Notes: generated by a model from the sequence alone, not told the origin. Counted from the first letter of the stretch, positions 49,701-63,729 are shown. The stretch is DNA of 64,000 nucleotides from Notospermus geniculatus (GCA_002633025.1 NMRB01000057.1:214186-278185); one strand, 5' to 3'. Numbers and translations are program-made.

Positions 49701-52090
49701 TCATGCAACAGAACCATCACATGGAGAGACGCCTTAAGAGACATCCATGTCTACACTCCATGTATAGCCTAATCATATTCTATATTGGTACATCAAAGAT
49801 GGATCTGCTTTGTACCACATTGAACAAAGACTCCTTTTTTCCAATATGCACAATAACATCGTTTTTGCTGACATCATTAGAACCCCACGAGACAGATCAA
49901 CGATGTAAATGAAGCCTTTCTCAACACCGAAGAAAACGACAGAGGCATTTTTTGTCACCTTTAACCATCTCAACAAAGAACGCCCACCGCTTTGTGGGGA
50001 GATTGGCGGTCGGTGGAAGCACAATGACGATGTAGCTGTTTATCAGCATCAAGATCCTAAACCATTATATTTCTCAGGAGACCAGCAAAGGTTTCGGAAA
50101 GTCACAGAAATGAGGCAGTAATTTAGGTCCCACTTCTAAATTTACAGTCAGAAAAGGAAATGATTCCTTCAAACTTTGTCAACCCCCCTTTCTGTGCCCA
50201 TGATTCCATTGGTGAAAGCCTACACACCCCTGGCCAGACATCAGCACCCCGAAGATCTGTGAAATTTAAAAGGCTTAGGCTGCGAATATTTCTGATATTA
50301 CGGTGACGACAGTGGTATATTTCCCAATCCACGACTGCCCATTCGATTAAGAAGAGGTTAATTAATTGACATGGCATCTTGGTATCACGCTATGAATGCT
50401 AAAGAATTGCTTGACTGCTTGATGATATACTTGGGCTCTTTGCCATTCGTAGGCCATGCACTAGGTTCTCATGCATTCCCACCGCAAATGGTGAATGGTG
50501 TAATTGTTATTGATGTAGACCTCCAGACGATGAGGTTAGTCATGGACAATGCATTAACCCTTAACATCAGAGGCGAAATTTGTCGCTATGAGATGCTTGA
50601 ACGTCAGTTCTGGGACCAAAACAATATCGGTGTTGATTTTTGTTTTGATGAATTTTCTTTTGGAGAAAGTCATGTAAACTGCTCTGTTATTTTGGCGGTT
50701 TATGATTAGCCTTTGACTGCCTAGGTCCCGATGTATTTCTGAGTTCTTTGCCAATATCAATGAAGTTCTGCCAGGACAACAGAAAAGTTAGGAATTGTGG
50801 AGCTTGGGAAGCTGGCTGCAGCCCCCTTTGACCACCAAAGTAAGCTCACATAACAGCAACACAGCAGGTTGGTTTTTTCTGATGACACATGAGTTTTGCT
50901 CATTCTCCCACGCCTCTGGAACAAATCACCATACTTTGCGCAAGTTACACTCTTCTGTGTTTTAGGAGCAGCATAAAAACTTCCATTTTTCAAGATAAGA
51001 AACATCCTGCACCAATAAGTCACTCTGATGATGTCCTCAATCAGTGACTTAACTCGATATGGGTGCCTTAAATTGAAAATGATTGACTGATTGTAATTTA
51101 TAAGAGGCCTTAAATCCCAACTGATGGCTGATCGTAATTTACAAGAGCCTGGAAGATGATCCAACTTCTTGAAGTGCTGTTGATGTCAGTGATTAACTTC
51201 CTTAAAAGTTTGAATACTATACTCCTAAAAAGACAACTTTATCGATAAATAGAGTGTGCTCACATAAGCACGCTTTGAAGACGAGAACCATAAGAACGGC
51301 GGAAATACCAACCTCCGTTGAAAATCGATCATAGTGATCAGAGACAATTATCACCAATTACAATAATTCCCTACAGCAGTGAATGTTCAATTTAAGCAAA
51401 GCGAACGGTAAATCAATGGAAACGAATGCATTTAACAAAAGAATAGGTTGTAGTACGCAACCGTGCCAAGTCTGATCAGAAAATCCGAGTTTTTGGTTCC
51501 ATATTGGAACAGGTTTTTGCTGGAACTCAAATTGAATGGCCAAGAAAAAACAACATGCAACATATTCTGAGCTGTTATTTGTCATGCTTTACACTAGAAA
51601 TCTAAATTTTGACACTGCTTTTGAAGTGGACAGAACTTTTATCTTCAAAGCCATACTGAAATGCACATTTACCATTTCTGCAATTCACAACTACATGTAT
51701 CAGCTGAGAACCGGACGTAAAACTCCAGACACACTTAAGTTCCCGCCATATATTATCAACCAACGTTCTGTGTGCAAATGACAGCCAAATTCTACACACT
51801 AGAGCTCTGTATTTGACAGATATATACTACCCACGCGAACAATATGTCTCATACATAAAAACATATTGCACTAGAAATCTATAACGGAATGGCTATATCG
51901 CACAGGCAATTGCTCAACGGATGGTTGGTTGGGTGGTTTTTGGCATTGCTCTTCTTGTGGCTAATGCAGAGTTCTTTATGCAGGAAATTGCATGAAATTA
52001 TTCCCGAGTTAACACACTGGTGGACGGCTAAGACTGAAACACTTGGTCCATCATCATCAGCTACATTCTACTTGGCCTTCAGTTAACTTG
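49701..52090. other. No gene recognised; longest open frame at 50371-50709 (+)
   Basis: The plus-strand frame 50371-50709 (112 codons) starts MASWYHAMNAKELLDCLMIY and has no recognised motif. Other frames are shorter. A TACATGTA word and A/T-rich stretches are seen. Nothing here supports a gene. Confidence 0.45.
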
Positions 52091-52094
52091 ATGG

Positions 52095-52520
52095 CATCAC
52101 CCAACTATATCTACGCCAATCCTTTTAGATCACCAACTACATTTAAGCTTACCCTTTTGTGATCACCAACCATATTTAGGCCTAGGCCTATCCTTTGTAA
52201 TCACCAACTATATTTAGGCCTATCCTTTGTGACTGCCAATTACATGACTTATGCCTATCCTTTGTGATCACCATTCACATTTAGGCCTATCCTTTGTGAT
52301 CACCAATTACATTTACCCCTATCCTTTGTGATCACCACTTTCACATTTAAGCCTATCCTTTGTGACCACCAATTACATTTATGCCTATCCTTTGTGATCA
52401 CCATTTTCACATTTAGGCCTATCCTTTGTGATCACCAACTACATTTAGGTATAGCCTTTGTGATCACCAACTATATTTAGGTATAACCTTTGTGATCACC
52501 AACTATATTTAGGTCTATCC
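52095..52520. repeat. About 31-bp minisatellite, 13 copies
   Basis: The unit ATTTAGGCCTATCCTTTGTG plus ATCACCAACTA is repeated with small changes. Confidence 0.95.
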
Positions 52521-53690
52521 ATTGATCCTGTCACTGCTGCAGCAACAGGGTGATAAGGCTTGGGACTCCCACAGTTTATATGAGGGACAGACTTCACCCT
52601 CCTCTCATCTTCGTTAAGGTCATCCTCACACCCTGAACTTACACCATCAAGGAGAAATCATTCCAACCTATTGCAACCCACCTGCAAACTGCCAAATCTC
52701 AGTACGAAGTCCATTGTTTTCTTTCAAGTCTGCTAACCTGGAAAGCTCTGGACATCAATAACACGACAACAGAAACAGAAAAATAATGCGCCATTTCCTC
52801 TATTTATGGAGTTCCATACGCTGTTAATTTCAATTGTTTATGTGTTTGAAGATGGGAGCGGCAATCAGTCGAAGTGGGATGGTGCATCTGCTGATTTCTT
52901 CTGCCAATTTAGTTTATTGCACCAGAAGTTAGTTTTTACCATTATTTCTCAATTTAGTGTACTCCTCAAACAAAACTGTGAAGATTGTGAGGACAGAGGA
53001 CACCTCAGCAAAATGAAACATCGCAAGATGGAACCAGTAGGAACAGCCTCGTTTTACCAACTGGAGGGTAGTTCAGATATCAAGGTCCAATGTCTCCCGT
53101 TTCCACAACTAGTACATGTAGTAGAGGTGGGCTTGCATGAATGATACAGTCTCTGATTTATCCACAAACGCAATCCTAAACACACGACACATCTGTCAGA
53201 ACACCAACTGTCTCTTTTCTACAATTTTTCCATCAAAAGTGATCTTATCAAAGAAGTGGAGTCTGCACACGTCACATCCAGTTAGACAGCTCAAAGCAAA
53301 CCCTTTTACATTTTTGGTCCAACCATCTTCGCTGTCTTTGTTCACCATAACCCATATTAAGGTGTCATATTTTGCTTTTGATCTCCCATTTCTTCTCCAA
53401 ATGGTTCAAAAAAGAGTAAATCTGCTTTTGCTTTTCATTCTATGTGATCTTAATGCCCTCCACCATTTCGTGCAGAAATGGTCTGCTTTTCTTTCCACTT
53501 CAACCTTCTTAAATAAAGATAGTCTTTTCTGCTTTCAACACTGAGCACAGAAGCAGTTCACGAACACTTATCATCGCTGCATGATAAAATAAATCGTTTT
53601 CAATGAACCACGCAGAACCTCGAGGTTTTCGCATATCATGCAACAAGCTTAATCATCACACAAAACTGAAAAGGCATTCACGGAAGGCAT
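52521..53690. other. No gene recognised
   Basis: Two overlapping plus-strand open frames (52806-53144 and 53137-53544, 112 and 135 codons) lack motifs, signal sequences or splice support. Confidence 0.45.
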
Positions 53691-54005
53691 TGGAATGAAT
53701 GTAGGCCAGTATAATAAAGAGCGGTTTAGAGTCATTGGGAGCTATTGGAATGTGGATCAATGCAATAAAGAATGGTTTAGAGTCATTGGGAGCAATTGGA
53801 ATGTAGGCCAGTATATGAAGATTGGTTTAGAGTGATTGGAATGTAGATCAATGTAATGAAGAATGGTTTAGAGTCATTCGGAGCAATTGAAATGTAGGCC
53901 AATATAATGAAGAATGGTTAGTCATTGCGAGCAATTGGAATGTAGGCCAGTGTAATGAAGGATGGTTGAGTGTTGTTGGGAGGTACTGGAATGTATATAC
54001 ATGTA
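53691..54005. repeat. About 50-bp minisatellite, 6 copies
   Basis: The unit TTGGAATGTAGGCCAGTATA plus ATGAAGAATGGTTTAGAGTC plus ATTGGGAGCAA recurs with indels. Confidence 0.92.
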
Positions 54006-54399
54006 GGCCAGTATTGTGATGCCGATGTTACACTGCAAGATTGGTTAAATTCCTCACCGAAAACCAACACAAAGTCACTCAAGCTTTCCAATCTCTCCAT
54101 GGTAGAAAGAATTAACAATGAAGGCAACAGAAACAACCAGCAAATCAGTGACTTTAGATCAAAAAAAGACCTCATACAGTTCTTCTTGTGCAGATCAAAC
54201 ACATGGAGCCATCATCTCAGACACATTGTGTTCCGGGGGTGTGAACGTCATGCCATGTTTCCCATTTTGAGGTCTTCCTGCACAGCTTGTTTCCTTTGAT
54301 TAAGCCCTATAAATCTTAGAGGAAGATCTCCGACATTGCCATCAGTTAAATACATTGATTGCCAGTCTTCTTCTTGATCAGCAGCCCAAAGCCACAGAG

Positions 54400-54640
54400 A
54401 TGTCAAAATATCATTGGTAGTCTGTAGGTAATCAAGTTGTCAAGACATCATTGGTACTCTGGTTATCAAGTAAAAGATGTCAAAAATATCATTGGTACTC
54501 TGGTCATCAAGTAAAGATATCATTGGAACTCTGGTCAAGTAATCAAGATGTCGAAAATATCATTGGAACTCTGGACATCCAAGTAATCAAGATAGGCCCT
54601 AACAGAAATATCATTGGTACTCTGGCCATAGTTTTTCAAA
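54400..54640. repeat. About 40-bp minisatellite, 6 copies
   Basis: Words ATCATTGGTACTCTGGTCAT and CAAGTAAAGATGTCAAAAAT alternate six times with changes. Confidence 0.92.
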
Positions 54641-55845
54641 GAGCAGCAGTAAACAAATAATTTTTAGCCAGGGTATACGGGGGCCAAAAAATCATGTCGC
54701 CAGTGTACACGCTGCTTCACTGCTTCGCCACTGTCACGACGAAGCCACAAACCAACTGCGACAGACAATGTAACGCAATCATGAGGAGACATGGGCGACG
54801 GATGATACCACAACAAATCATATTAGAAGCATTGCCATCCTGCCCAGGTAACGTCACTCATACGATCCACATCAAAGTCCTCGACCAATAACTCATTCTG
54901 GCTACGCAAAGTAAATGCACTTGGTAATGATGTGTGCGTGCGAAGACTAGGAATCAGCCATTTTAAAAGAATCGTGGGGAATCAAATAACGGCAAAATGG
55001 ACGGAACCCTTTAAAGCCAACGATGGAATTAAAAGCAGTTGATTTACAGTGTTTGAAGAGCGAATTGGATTTTCGAACATGCTGGCATGAACAACACTCC
55101 ACGATGAGCAATGTTTGGAGACTGAATTGGATTTCTATAATGGTTTTTGGAATTTTTCTGATTACGCTGACGGAATTGTGTTGAGAATAATAGTATCATT
55201 TTCAAAACCAACCATAATCTCATTGCGGTTGGAGGAAAGATTTGTCGGAGACGTGCCAGAATTTTTATCCCTCTGGCATGTCTGGGATTCCAGGATGAGT
55301 TCATGAACCCACACATTTACGCGCAAAGATCAATGAAATCTGAATAATGCGTATCCATTGATGAGATACCAATTTCATGGCGATCAGACGAAATCGACCT
55401 TGTGATCCAATGCAATCAATCGGTACCTGTAACCAATCAGATCACGGCAGAAGTGCCAGGTAATCAGGCATGGCACGCCATTTAGTCCTGGCGTAAAAAT
55501 CTCAATAGCGTGCGTCGTAAATGATCTACAGCTAATGGACACCTTGATTCTGTAATCTTATCACCGATTGGTTCTTTTGAGAGGCGTTATCGTGACATCG
55601 TTAAATGTCCATCTTGGATCACTGGAGCGATCTCATATTGACTTTCGGATTCTGTTATGATCTTGTGTCTGATACCCTTTGAATTAGACGTGTCTTAACC
55701 TTTTGTGAATGAGGAGAGGATTTCCCTTTGATATCCGCACCTTTGTTCATGTCTGACATTGACAGAATCTCATCACAATAGTATTTCCCATCACCAAAAC
55801 CCCTCCGTTAAACGGGGGCTTAGGATTGCTTCCGTTAGTCAAATT
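54641..55845. other. No gene recognised
   Basis: Unique sequence. The longest frame, 55044-55316 on the minus strand (90 codons), has no recognised motif. Confidence 0.45.
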
Positions 55846-56265
55846 AGTCCTTGTCATGGCTTCATATCTCTCCTACTTTGAGTAGGTACCAGTACATTTG
55901 GGGAATTAAAGCTTGTCCTCAACATGGTTCTATATCTTTCCTTCACTTGGAGTAGATTTGGAACAAATTTTGTCCCCACCATGGAGCTACATTATCCCTC
56001 ATCTGAGGAGCAATTTTGTCCCCAACATGCTCTACGTCATTCCTCATTTGAGCATCAATTTGTCCCATCATGGCTCTACTTCATTCCTCATTTGAGGATA
56101 AATTTCTCCCCGACACGGCTCTACCACATTCTTCATTTGAGAAGATCAATTTCACTCTACATCACCCTCATTTGAGGATACAAATTCTGTCCCCAACATG
56201 ACTCTACATTATTCCTCATTTGAGGACCAGTTTGTTCCCCAACATGGCTGGCTCTAAATCATCTG
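55846..56265. repeat. About 45-bp minisatellite, 8 copies
   Basis: The unit contains ATGGCTCTACTTCATTCCTC and ATTTGAGGATCAATTTGTCC. Copies at the edges are more diverged. Confidence 0.93.
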
Positions 56266-56895
56266 CTGCTGCATCCCTCACTTGGCGACAAATTCTACGC
56301 TGAACTAAAACGCGACTGTTCCATGACGTCACACACAAACGGTGGGAGGTACAACAACTTGTTTGATTAGGATATCATGACAGCCTTGATCGTCTCTGGC
56401 ATGTGTGATTCGCTTTAAATGAACTGAGCTTAAAAAGCAGCATTCACGCTCAATCAGTTTAATGAAACTTATCACATATTGGAAGCCTGCCTGTTTAGAC
56501 TAAGTCCTGTCGCAGTGATATGTCAACCACGATTTTCTAATGCCATGATTGATCGCCTTAATTTTGCTGAGAGCAATTTAAATGGATTTTTCCTGTCTGT
56601 TACAAATTGATTAGTAGTCAGGAGATGTGACAGCCTAAGGGATGCAGGACCCCATGCTACCAGTCTGATCATGACAGGTACCGGTACATGTGGGCTTGTA
56701 CACTCTTACGGCTTGGTTGATTCAATGTCTGATGTCTCTAACTAATCTACCAATGATTCAATGGTCTGATGCCTGAAATTTACCAACTTTAATCTAACAA
56801 TATACCAACATCTTTTGTGGCATCATCCACTTTTGCTGTATAGGGAGGGACGAGTCACCAGCTCTGTCAATTAGGGTCGGTGTGTCTTATATGGA
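56266..56895. other. No gene recognised
   Basis: Unique AT-rich sequence containing the local pair TGATTCAATGTCTGATG / TGATTCAATGGTCTGATG near 56719-56772, which recurs at 57252. Confidence 0.45.
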
Positions 56896-56899
56896 GAGC

Positions 56900-57240
56900 T
56901 AAACCTCCCCAGCAGAAGCCTCTTCGAACAGCCGGGAAGCAAGGCCTACCTTCCCAGCAGAAGCCTCTTCGAACAGTCAGGACTTGAAGCAAGGCCTACC
57001 TCCCCAGCAGAAGCCTCTTCGAACAGCCAGGACTTGAAGCAAGGCCTACCTTCCCAGCAGAAGCCTCTTCGAACAGCCAGGACTTGAAGCAAGGCCTATC
57101 TCCCCAGCAGAAGCCTCTTCGAACAGCCAGGACTTGAAGCAAGACCTATCTCCCCAGCAAAAGCCTCTTCGAACAGCCAGGACTTGAAGCAAGGCCTACC
57201 TCCCCAGCAGAAGCCTCTTCGAACAGCCAGGACTTTAGCA
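56900..57240. repeat. About 50-bp minisatellite, 7 copies, highly uniform
   Basis: The unit CCAGCAGAAGCCTCTTCGAA plus CAGCCAGGACTTGAAGCAAG plus GCCTACCTCC is almost invariant, suggesting recent expansion. Confidence 0.96.
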
Positions 57241-58414
57241 GGGTTTCTGACCTATGATTCAATGGTCTAACATCTGAAATTCATTGAATACTAATGTCAT
57301 AACTACGCTGAAGCTTATGAAAATGGAGAGAAGAGCTGAGACCCTGACCCCCTCCCGAGGCCAAAGCTGGTGAAAAGGACCCAAGGGTTAGAAAATCTTT
57401 TCACGACCTTGACCGTTTCCATCATTTCGCTCTTAGTTATGGAGATAAGCAATGAATGTATCATATCCTTGGGACCAATTGATCCGGTAATCGAGATTAT
57501 ACCAAGAAATGTGTCACATTGCCCTTCCGATGTACCACCGTGACACATCACTGAAGTGTTGAGTTGATAGATTGGATGGTCTCCTCGGAGCTGTTTGCAG
57601 AATATATCATACTGTGTGTGTGCGTGGGTGGGAGTCACGCTATAGGATTTGCATATTCTGAGATGCGTTATACGTCCAGAGGGATTTTTTATTATACATT
57701 TAGGGATATTTTTCTTGGAACACTCTGACTATCTGGGTAGTGTTTGAGTGGCAGACGTTTGGGGGTGTTGGAGTTCTTAATAGTGCAGTGCAGAGCCTTA
57801 CTTTCATCACCAATGCTACACAATAGTAACATTTTCCAACAACAATTCAACAGTATTGCAAATTTCTCAAATCATTTCCTTACGAACTCTTCTCAAACAG
57901 ACGGTTGTCCAAGCACAATCCCACCAACCTAAACTATATAATCTATCGACTGAGTCCAGTGTCATCATTCAACACCCACGACAACGCTTCTGGTTCTCAT
58001 CCTCAAAGAAGAGTCATTCAGACACAAGCGTAACGACTGCACAGGGAATTGACGTTATTTAGGAAGTGTGCCGTGTACATGCTCTGAATTGGGCGAACCG
58101 ATACGATATGGCTAGCGTAGAGCTCCTGTATAAGGCAAATGAAGATAAGTGATGGTTTCAGTTGGCGCTCAGAACACGCTGGGATAAATATCAGTTTATG
58201 AGTTGATGTACGACGTAGCGCTTAATCATATAAGGGAATGAATACCAAATAAGGGAAAGGCTCTGTTGAACCTTGGGATGGACATTTTTATTGTTGAGCT
58301 TTAGGGGACGTGGCTTTGTAATACTATACTAATCCATCAAGGTTTAACTCTACGCCTGGAGTCCAGCAGATGGCATCTTTCCTCTAAGATTTCTTGCTTC
58401 CTATGGAACTAATT
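57241..58414. other. No gene recognised
   Basis: The minus-strand frame 57315-57638 (107 codons) has no motif and no splice borders. Nothing else was identified. Confidence 0.45.
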
Positions 58415-58560
58415 TTAAAACATTTGAAGAAATTTGTTGCCATCAATCATCTGAAGAATCTTTCTTCAAATTCTTTCCAATCAACTCCCAATGATTTCAG
58501 CAAACTTCAGCACAAGATACTGCCTGCTAAAACTGGGGACAGACGAGTCAAATGTAGGTT
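58415..58560 (+). mobile_element. Dispersed repeat family X, copy 4
   Basis: CATCAATCATCTGAAGAATC, TTTCTTCAAATTCTTTCCAA and AGATACTGCCTGCTAAAACT closely match the plus-strand copy at 15786-15910. Confidence 0.65.
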
Positions 58561-59044
58561 ATATTTGTTGATCCCCTGATCCTTCTCATTTGGCTGATAT
58601 CATAGTTACAGAAAACGAAAGCTATTGGTACCAAAAACAGTGAACCCAAAGTCACTGGTGGTACCAACAAGAGAAACATCTTTGTAAAGATTCTGCTCTC
58701 AAGAAAATCCATCTGTCTTCCTTCCTTTTTTGTATTCTTTGCTTATGGATTCATGAGACATGGTGTATGGCACCCGGGGAACGACCTCCATCCACCATGG
58801 AATAGTTCAGATGTCTAAAGTGAACAGAGGTCATGATCAAAGAGCAACGACGTGACAAACAGCCCTGGAGGGGTGCAAGGAAGAGAGTTGTTTCAGGCGA
58901 CACTCACACTGACAAGATCATTAGCGCTGTCACACCAGTTCAAAAAGAGGAACTCGTTATCTTAATTAATAATAGTTGATGATGAAAGTCAGGAATTTTC
59001 GACGGGATTTATAGCTTCACAAGAAGAGGGTAATTGGCTTCCAC

Positions 59045-59234
59045 TATATGTAATCCCGCTCCAGGAAAAGTCGGCGCCTGTCGCAACCGAGGAAAGGATT
59101 AACGGCCCTACAAGACAATAGTTGAAACGTACGTCTCTGCAGGTTTACAATAGTAGTGATAATAGTTGCACAACTGATGACCAATGATGATCACTTGTGA
59201 CAAGTGCCTGCTTTTGCTGGACCAGGTCACATAT
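59045..59234. mobile_element. MITE of the TATGTGACC family, uninterrupted
   Basis: The left TATGTAATCCCGCTCCAGGA and the inverse of the right end (TATGTGACCTGGTCCAGCAA) form imperfect inverted repeats. The body shares GTCTCTGCAGGTT(T/G)ACAATAG with the interrupted copy at 28579-28911. Confidence 0.82.
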
Positions 59235-61064
59235 TAAAATCTGCGTTTGTAGACCTGTGTTAGAATCTGGTTGATACTTGACAAGGACAACAGGTCCTGG
59301 CCACTCAGCGACTTAACATTTCTTACTTCCAAATTTCACGGATGACAGACCGATAAAGGCAGGTGCAATTGAATTTGGCTGCTTTCCCCGTGTCAAAGTG
59401 GGCTTGTATTATCAAGGACCCAGTCAGTGAGTGAAAGGCCATCCGTTACATCTTTCAAGAGAATTTGATCAACATGAGTGGAAAACATCTTCAATCAAAT
59501 GATCCAATTGAAGACTGATCGATGTAAATTTCACCAGCTGGAGAAGCATTCCAATCATTGAGATATTTCAGAAGAAATCAACAAAATCGGTAATCCCTTT
59601 CAACATGAACACCCTCGCTTCCAATCCCTGCAATTTTACCACGAGTAAAGACCTAAAAACCAAAATCGTCAGTTGGCAAAGCTGTAGAGTTTTAATGGAA
59701 TTTTTAAGTATGCTCCTTTGAAAGAAGATTACAGATTTCAATATTCTTTCCAGGAGTTCGTTCTTTTCCTGTACGCGGCTCTTAAAAGGAGATTCCAACA
59801 GTAGTTATAATCCTTCTTTTCATCTCATGATTACATTTCTACTATCAACAGAAGGTTGCCAAATGAACTGGTTCAACCTGGCTACAAGCGCTGCTGCTCC
59901 GCATGATGAGGGTCTTGGCGCGTTGGTTCTCGATGGGCAACTCAGCAACAGAAACAAGCAGTGGTTTGTGTCGTTGGTCTCGGCGCAAGTCATAAGGGAA
60001 CCAACAATGGTGAATTGCCCATTGAAGCCAACTTGTACAAGAAAACTCCCACATCAAGCAGTGCCTTTAGGATGTTTTGAAGTTGACAAACACTGCCCAT
60101 AGTTGGCCAACATGAGAGGCAGTCCTGTAGGCATTCCTTGTTGATGTCATTACAATGGTGCACTCTGGAACCTGAAATCTAAAAGTCGGATGTCAAGAAG
60201 TAAGAAGGGCCGGCAGGCCAACAACGAAGGTACTTGCAGGTCCAGCCGTCAGTCAACTTGGGCACCAAGATCATGATGATGAAAGGTTTAGCAGGAGCTT
60301 GGATTGACATTCTGATCTGCAACCATCACCAACCAAATTCTGTTGTGAACTGTGACAAAGGACACAACTTTTTGTCCGCTAACAGAGCACCGTGGCCATC
60401 TAGCCTCAGGTCTAGCCTAGCTACAGCCATTGATATTTCATGCTGGACTGCATCCAGACAGCTTTTTTCGTGTGCTTTGCACAGCATCTGCGAAACCATA
60501 TTCAGTGTAACTGTAGCCTAACTACAGAGAAAACCCACAGGAGCTAACTGATGGGAAGGCCTAAATCATCATAGCGGAGGCAGACAGCATAGGAACATCA
60601 TTTAATGAAAATGAAAATTACTGGGACCGCTGGGAGAGTATCTGGCACTCAATAACCAGGATAGCGTGTTGAATAGAACTGCCCACCAGCACTTCATCCC
60701 AACCATTCCCCGTCACAGCCATTAGATCAAATTATATCAAACTCCCAGAGTAGTGAAAACACTTTATTGCTGCTCAATTATTAGCAGATATCGAAATGTG
60801 CTAACGTGATATTTTTTCTTTATAGCATTGCATGATCAATAGTGACGGATGACTCCGATGGCTGTGTTATGAGAAACATGACTCGCTGCTGTGTACAAGC
60901 CAATCAAGAAATGATTGGGAGAAGATTGGTTTCATGTGAAGAGACAGAGTGTGCTTTTGCTGTCGTTGCAAGCTTTGGGTTGTTTTTACAGGTACTAGGA
61001 CATCGAACCAGACGGAGAATTCGCCATCTATGATTTCATTTGCATGGTATCAGAACCACCAGAC
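59235..61064. other. No gene recognised
   Basis: Plus-strand frames 59827-60102 and 60234-60521 (91 and 95 codons) have no splice borders or motifs that I recognise. Otherwise unique sequence. Confidence 0.45.
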
Positions 61065-61067
61065 ACT

Positions 61068-61290
61068 GGAGGAGCTTGATAGCCTAGCCTTAGCAAGCGG
61101 CAGGTTCCGGGTTTCGAATCCCGGACTACAAGGGATTAATCATCCCTGGCTCTTCGGTCTGTCGCATGGGGCAGTGCCTTGAACCTTGTGCCTTAGCAAT
61201 GGCTTGTGGGACTTCATCCAAGTAATGAACATGACTATAGCTTAAGACGGCCTCTTCCGTACTTACCAGCCAATAATGCAATCACTTCAA
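61068..61290 (+). mobile_element. tRNA-derived SINE, copy with a box A deletion
   Basis: It matches the 48515 copy (GCTTGATAGCCTAG, TTAGCAAGCGGCAGGT, GGGATTAATCATCCCTGGCT, GGCCTCTTCC), but the segment between box A and TTAGCAAGC is deleted. Box B is GGGTTTCGAATCCC with one inserted T. Confidence 0.85.
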
Positions 61291-61508
61291 CCCTGACCAA
61301 AAATCTGATACAACGTAGGGACGCAATTGTAAGGTCAGGTAAAGATCAGTCTGGCGGGGTCCATCTTCAGCTCTTGGTGATGGTTGGCACTGCTGACCAA
61401 GAACATACAGGCTGTTGACATCTTTGAATCAAAGTCCTGACACTGACTTTTTTGACATGATAATGTTGGAGAAGCTAGATCCCAGTGGCAAAGCCGGGTC
61501 TCTCTTAC

Positions 61509-61599
61509 CTTAGGGCAGTGCCACCACAGGGCATGCTTCACACAGTTCTGGCACATTTCAGGCATCATGTCAAGCTGATGGTTTCTAGGCATGCACTTG
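61509..61599 (-). other. Cys-rich exon candidate
   Basis: With good borders (GTACATTTCAG and CCTAAG/GTAAGAG) the frame reads KCMPRNHQLDMMPEMCQNCV, then KHALWWHCPK. The C-x(n)-CxxC and HC spacing hints at a zinc-binding module. No neighbouring exon was found to join it, so it may be chance or belong to an unrelated gene to the left or right. Confidence 0.3.
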
Positions 61600-61706
61600 C
61601 TGAAATGTACATACAGACTGTTGATTCTCAGTTTGTGCAAGAGATTATCATCCTGTGCCAAGGTCCAAGCAGACATGGCGATAGATGCTCAGAACTCGAT
61701 TCTTGA

Positions 61707-63725
61707 CTCCGTCCCAAATGGATATTGGGAAGAAAATAAACGATTTCTATAGTGATGATTAATGCTACTGCCCCGCACTTGCCATCCAGATAAATTGGAG
61801 GCCAACAAAATCAATATAAGACAGGACAGTCTCGATCTTCCCAAATGCTATCGCAGCCGGAAGTCAGCCAAAATATTGATTCAACAGTCGACAGAGCCCA
61901 ACACACACCATGACTGTGCAGGCGAAGATCAATGCGTGAGAAACCATGCTAAAGTTGAAACCGTGATTAGAGAATTGAAAGTTTGTTCAAGCGAAGTAGA
62001 TGGAGAAGTGCGTTGATAAATTGACGAGCCAGAATTTCAAAGATAGTCTGTTTTTATCAGGAAATGTCTTCTTGCTACGTTTCCCTTCAACGTAGTCTCA
62101 GAATCTTCTGAGTCAAGACCATTCACGTCATTTCCATGGGGCAGTCAATTTCAAGTCATGCCCCTCAAGTAATATCCCCCTTCTTTCTCCTTAACTGAAA
62201 CCATGTTACCGTATGTTTGTTCTGCTTGACCAGACTACCACAGAGGTACTGCAGAACGGTTCATCATAATGGAACCACCAAAAGGCTTCGATGAAATACA
62301 TGGATTCCTTATTCAATCCGCCCTTTATAATCGTAAGCAAACCTGTACACATTATACATGCACGACTTGCAGATATCAAAAGTGACAAATTTGCTTTTCA
62401 TATGAATTCATACATGGCAACGATGTGGAAATGAAGAACATTTGCTGGCACAGCTCCAAGCTGACCATGTTCCAAGTTCCTGCCTTTTGGCATACCGTAC
62501 TTTTTAATGTCTGACGTACACATAGATGTACACTGCTGATTCACTCAGGGAGTTGTGCGAAATCAAGAGACAATGAGCGTTTCAGTACACCCTGCTTGTC
62601 CACGTACGCCAACATTGACCTGTTAAACACAAACTATGGCTTCAGGAAAACAAAGCTAGGGAGAGAATCCGCATTCCCGATCAAGTCACCAATAATCACA
62701 TCTCGGCGTGACGCGACTGGTGAGGCTTCTTGACATCCCTCCCAGGCAATCTTCACCGATACCAAAACCGCAAAAAACTTGGGGACTAATCTAGATTACA
62801 TCGCTCATCAGTCCCGAGGGTAAGATAACCTAGTGTTAGATCCCCCTGGCCAGGCATATGCAAATGTCACATGATCTTATGAGAGCACAACATGCGTTTG
62901 GATGACAGATAATGAGTCCTGTTACCTTGGGTAGCATTTTTTTAACTTCCTGAGCGTAGCAATTTTCGGAATATGGTTTCTTTTTTCGTGATTTACTGTC
63001 ATCATGGCCAATAATCGGAGAGTGAGTTATTGGTTGTGCAAATTATGGAAAAAAATCGAGATAAATGTTCGACTGGTACGTATTGGTCTTTTTAATGGAG
63101 GCCATCCATCATTCTACAGAAAATTGTTTTAGCAAACTCAGTCGAATGAGACGGGAGTAGCTGTGTTCGCCAAATTCACACAGCAGTTTGATGACGGCAA
63201 ACCGAAGAATGCAAGTTGCTACTCCTCACTTTTCTTTCAAAATGTGGAAGCATGGTATTGGTAACAACAAGAATATGAACTTTGTGATGGACATTGAAGA
63301 TGTTTTTCTGACTTGACCACACCCATGGTCCAGGCCTAAACCACAAAATGTGTAGGCCTAGTTTGTCAGTTCAACTTAAGCTTTTCGATCCATTCTTACA
63401 TTTTTTTCTAGTTGTATTACTGGTGAAAGTGGTTTTGAACATTAAAACGGTGACGATCCATTCATGAGTTAATTTGTGCAAAAAAGCTAAACTGACTGTG
63501 CCACTTCTGAAAGAAACAACAACAGTTTTGGACCTAACACAATTGATTTTCTTTAGCCATCCTTCATGTGTTAAACCAGCGACAGAGTCCGTTAATTTGC
63601 TTCCTGAAAGCCCCGAAGTAATCTACTAATGGAATGAAGAACATTTGAAGCAAGTTTTTCCCACGGCATTCGGTGAATTAAGTAAAGCCTTGCTCGCTGA
63701 AATTTGACATTGTGTGAGAAGAATC
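61707..63725. other. No gene recognised
   Basis: Unique sequence with only short open frames. No repeat array or splice-bounded coding segment was identified. Confidence 0.45.
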
Positions 63726-63729
63726 CAGG

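Noticed and set aside
50371-50709. 112-codon plus-strand frame starting MASWYHAM
   Set aside because: No motif, no splice support and no neighbour to give context; length alone is not convincing in this AT-rich DNA.
53137-53544. 135-codon plus-strand frame
   Set aside because: Low-complexity hydrophobic and Phe/Leu-rich composition from T-rich DNA; no recognisable domain.
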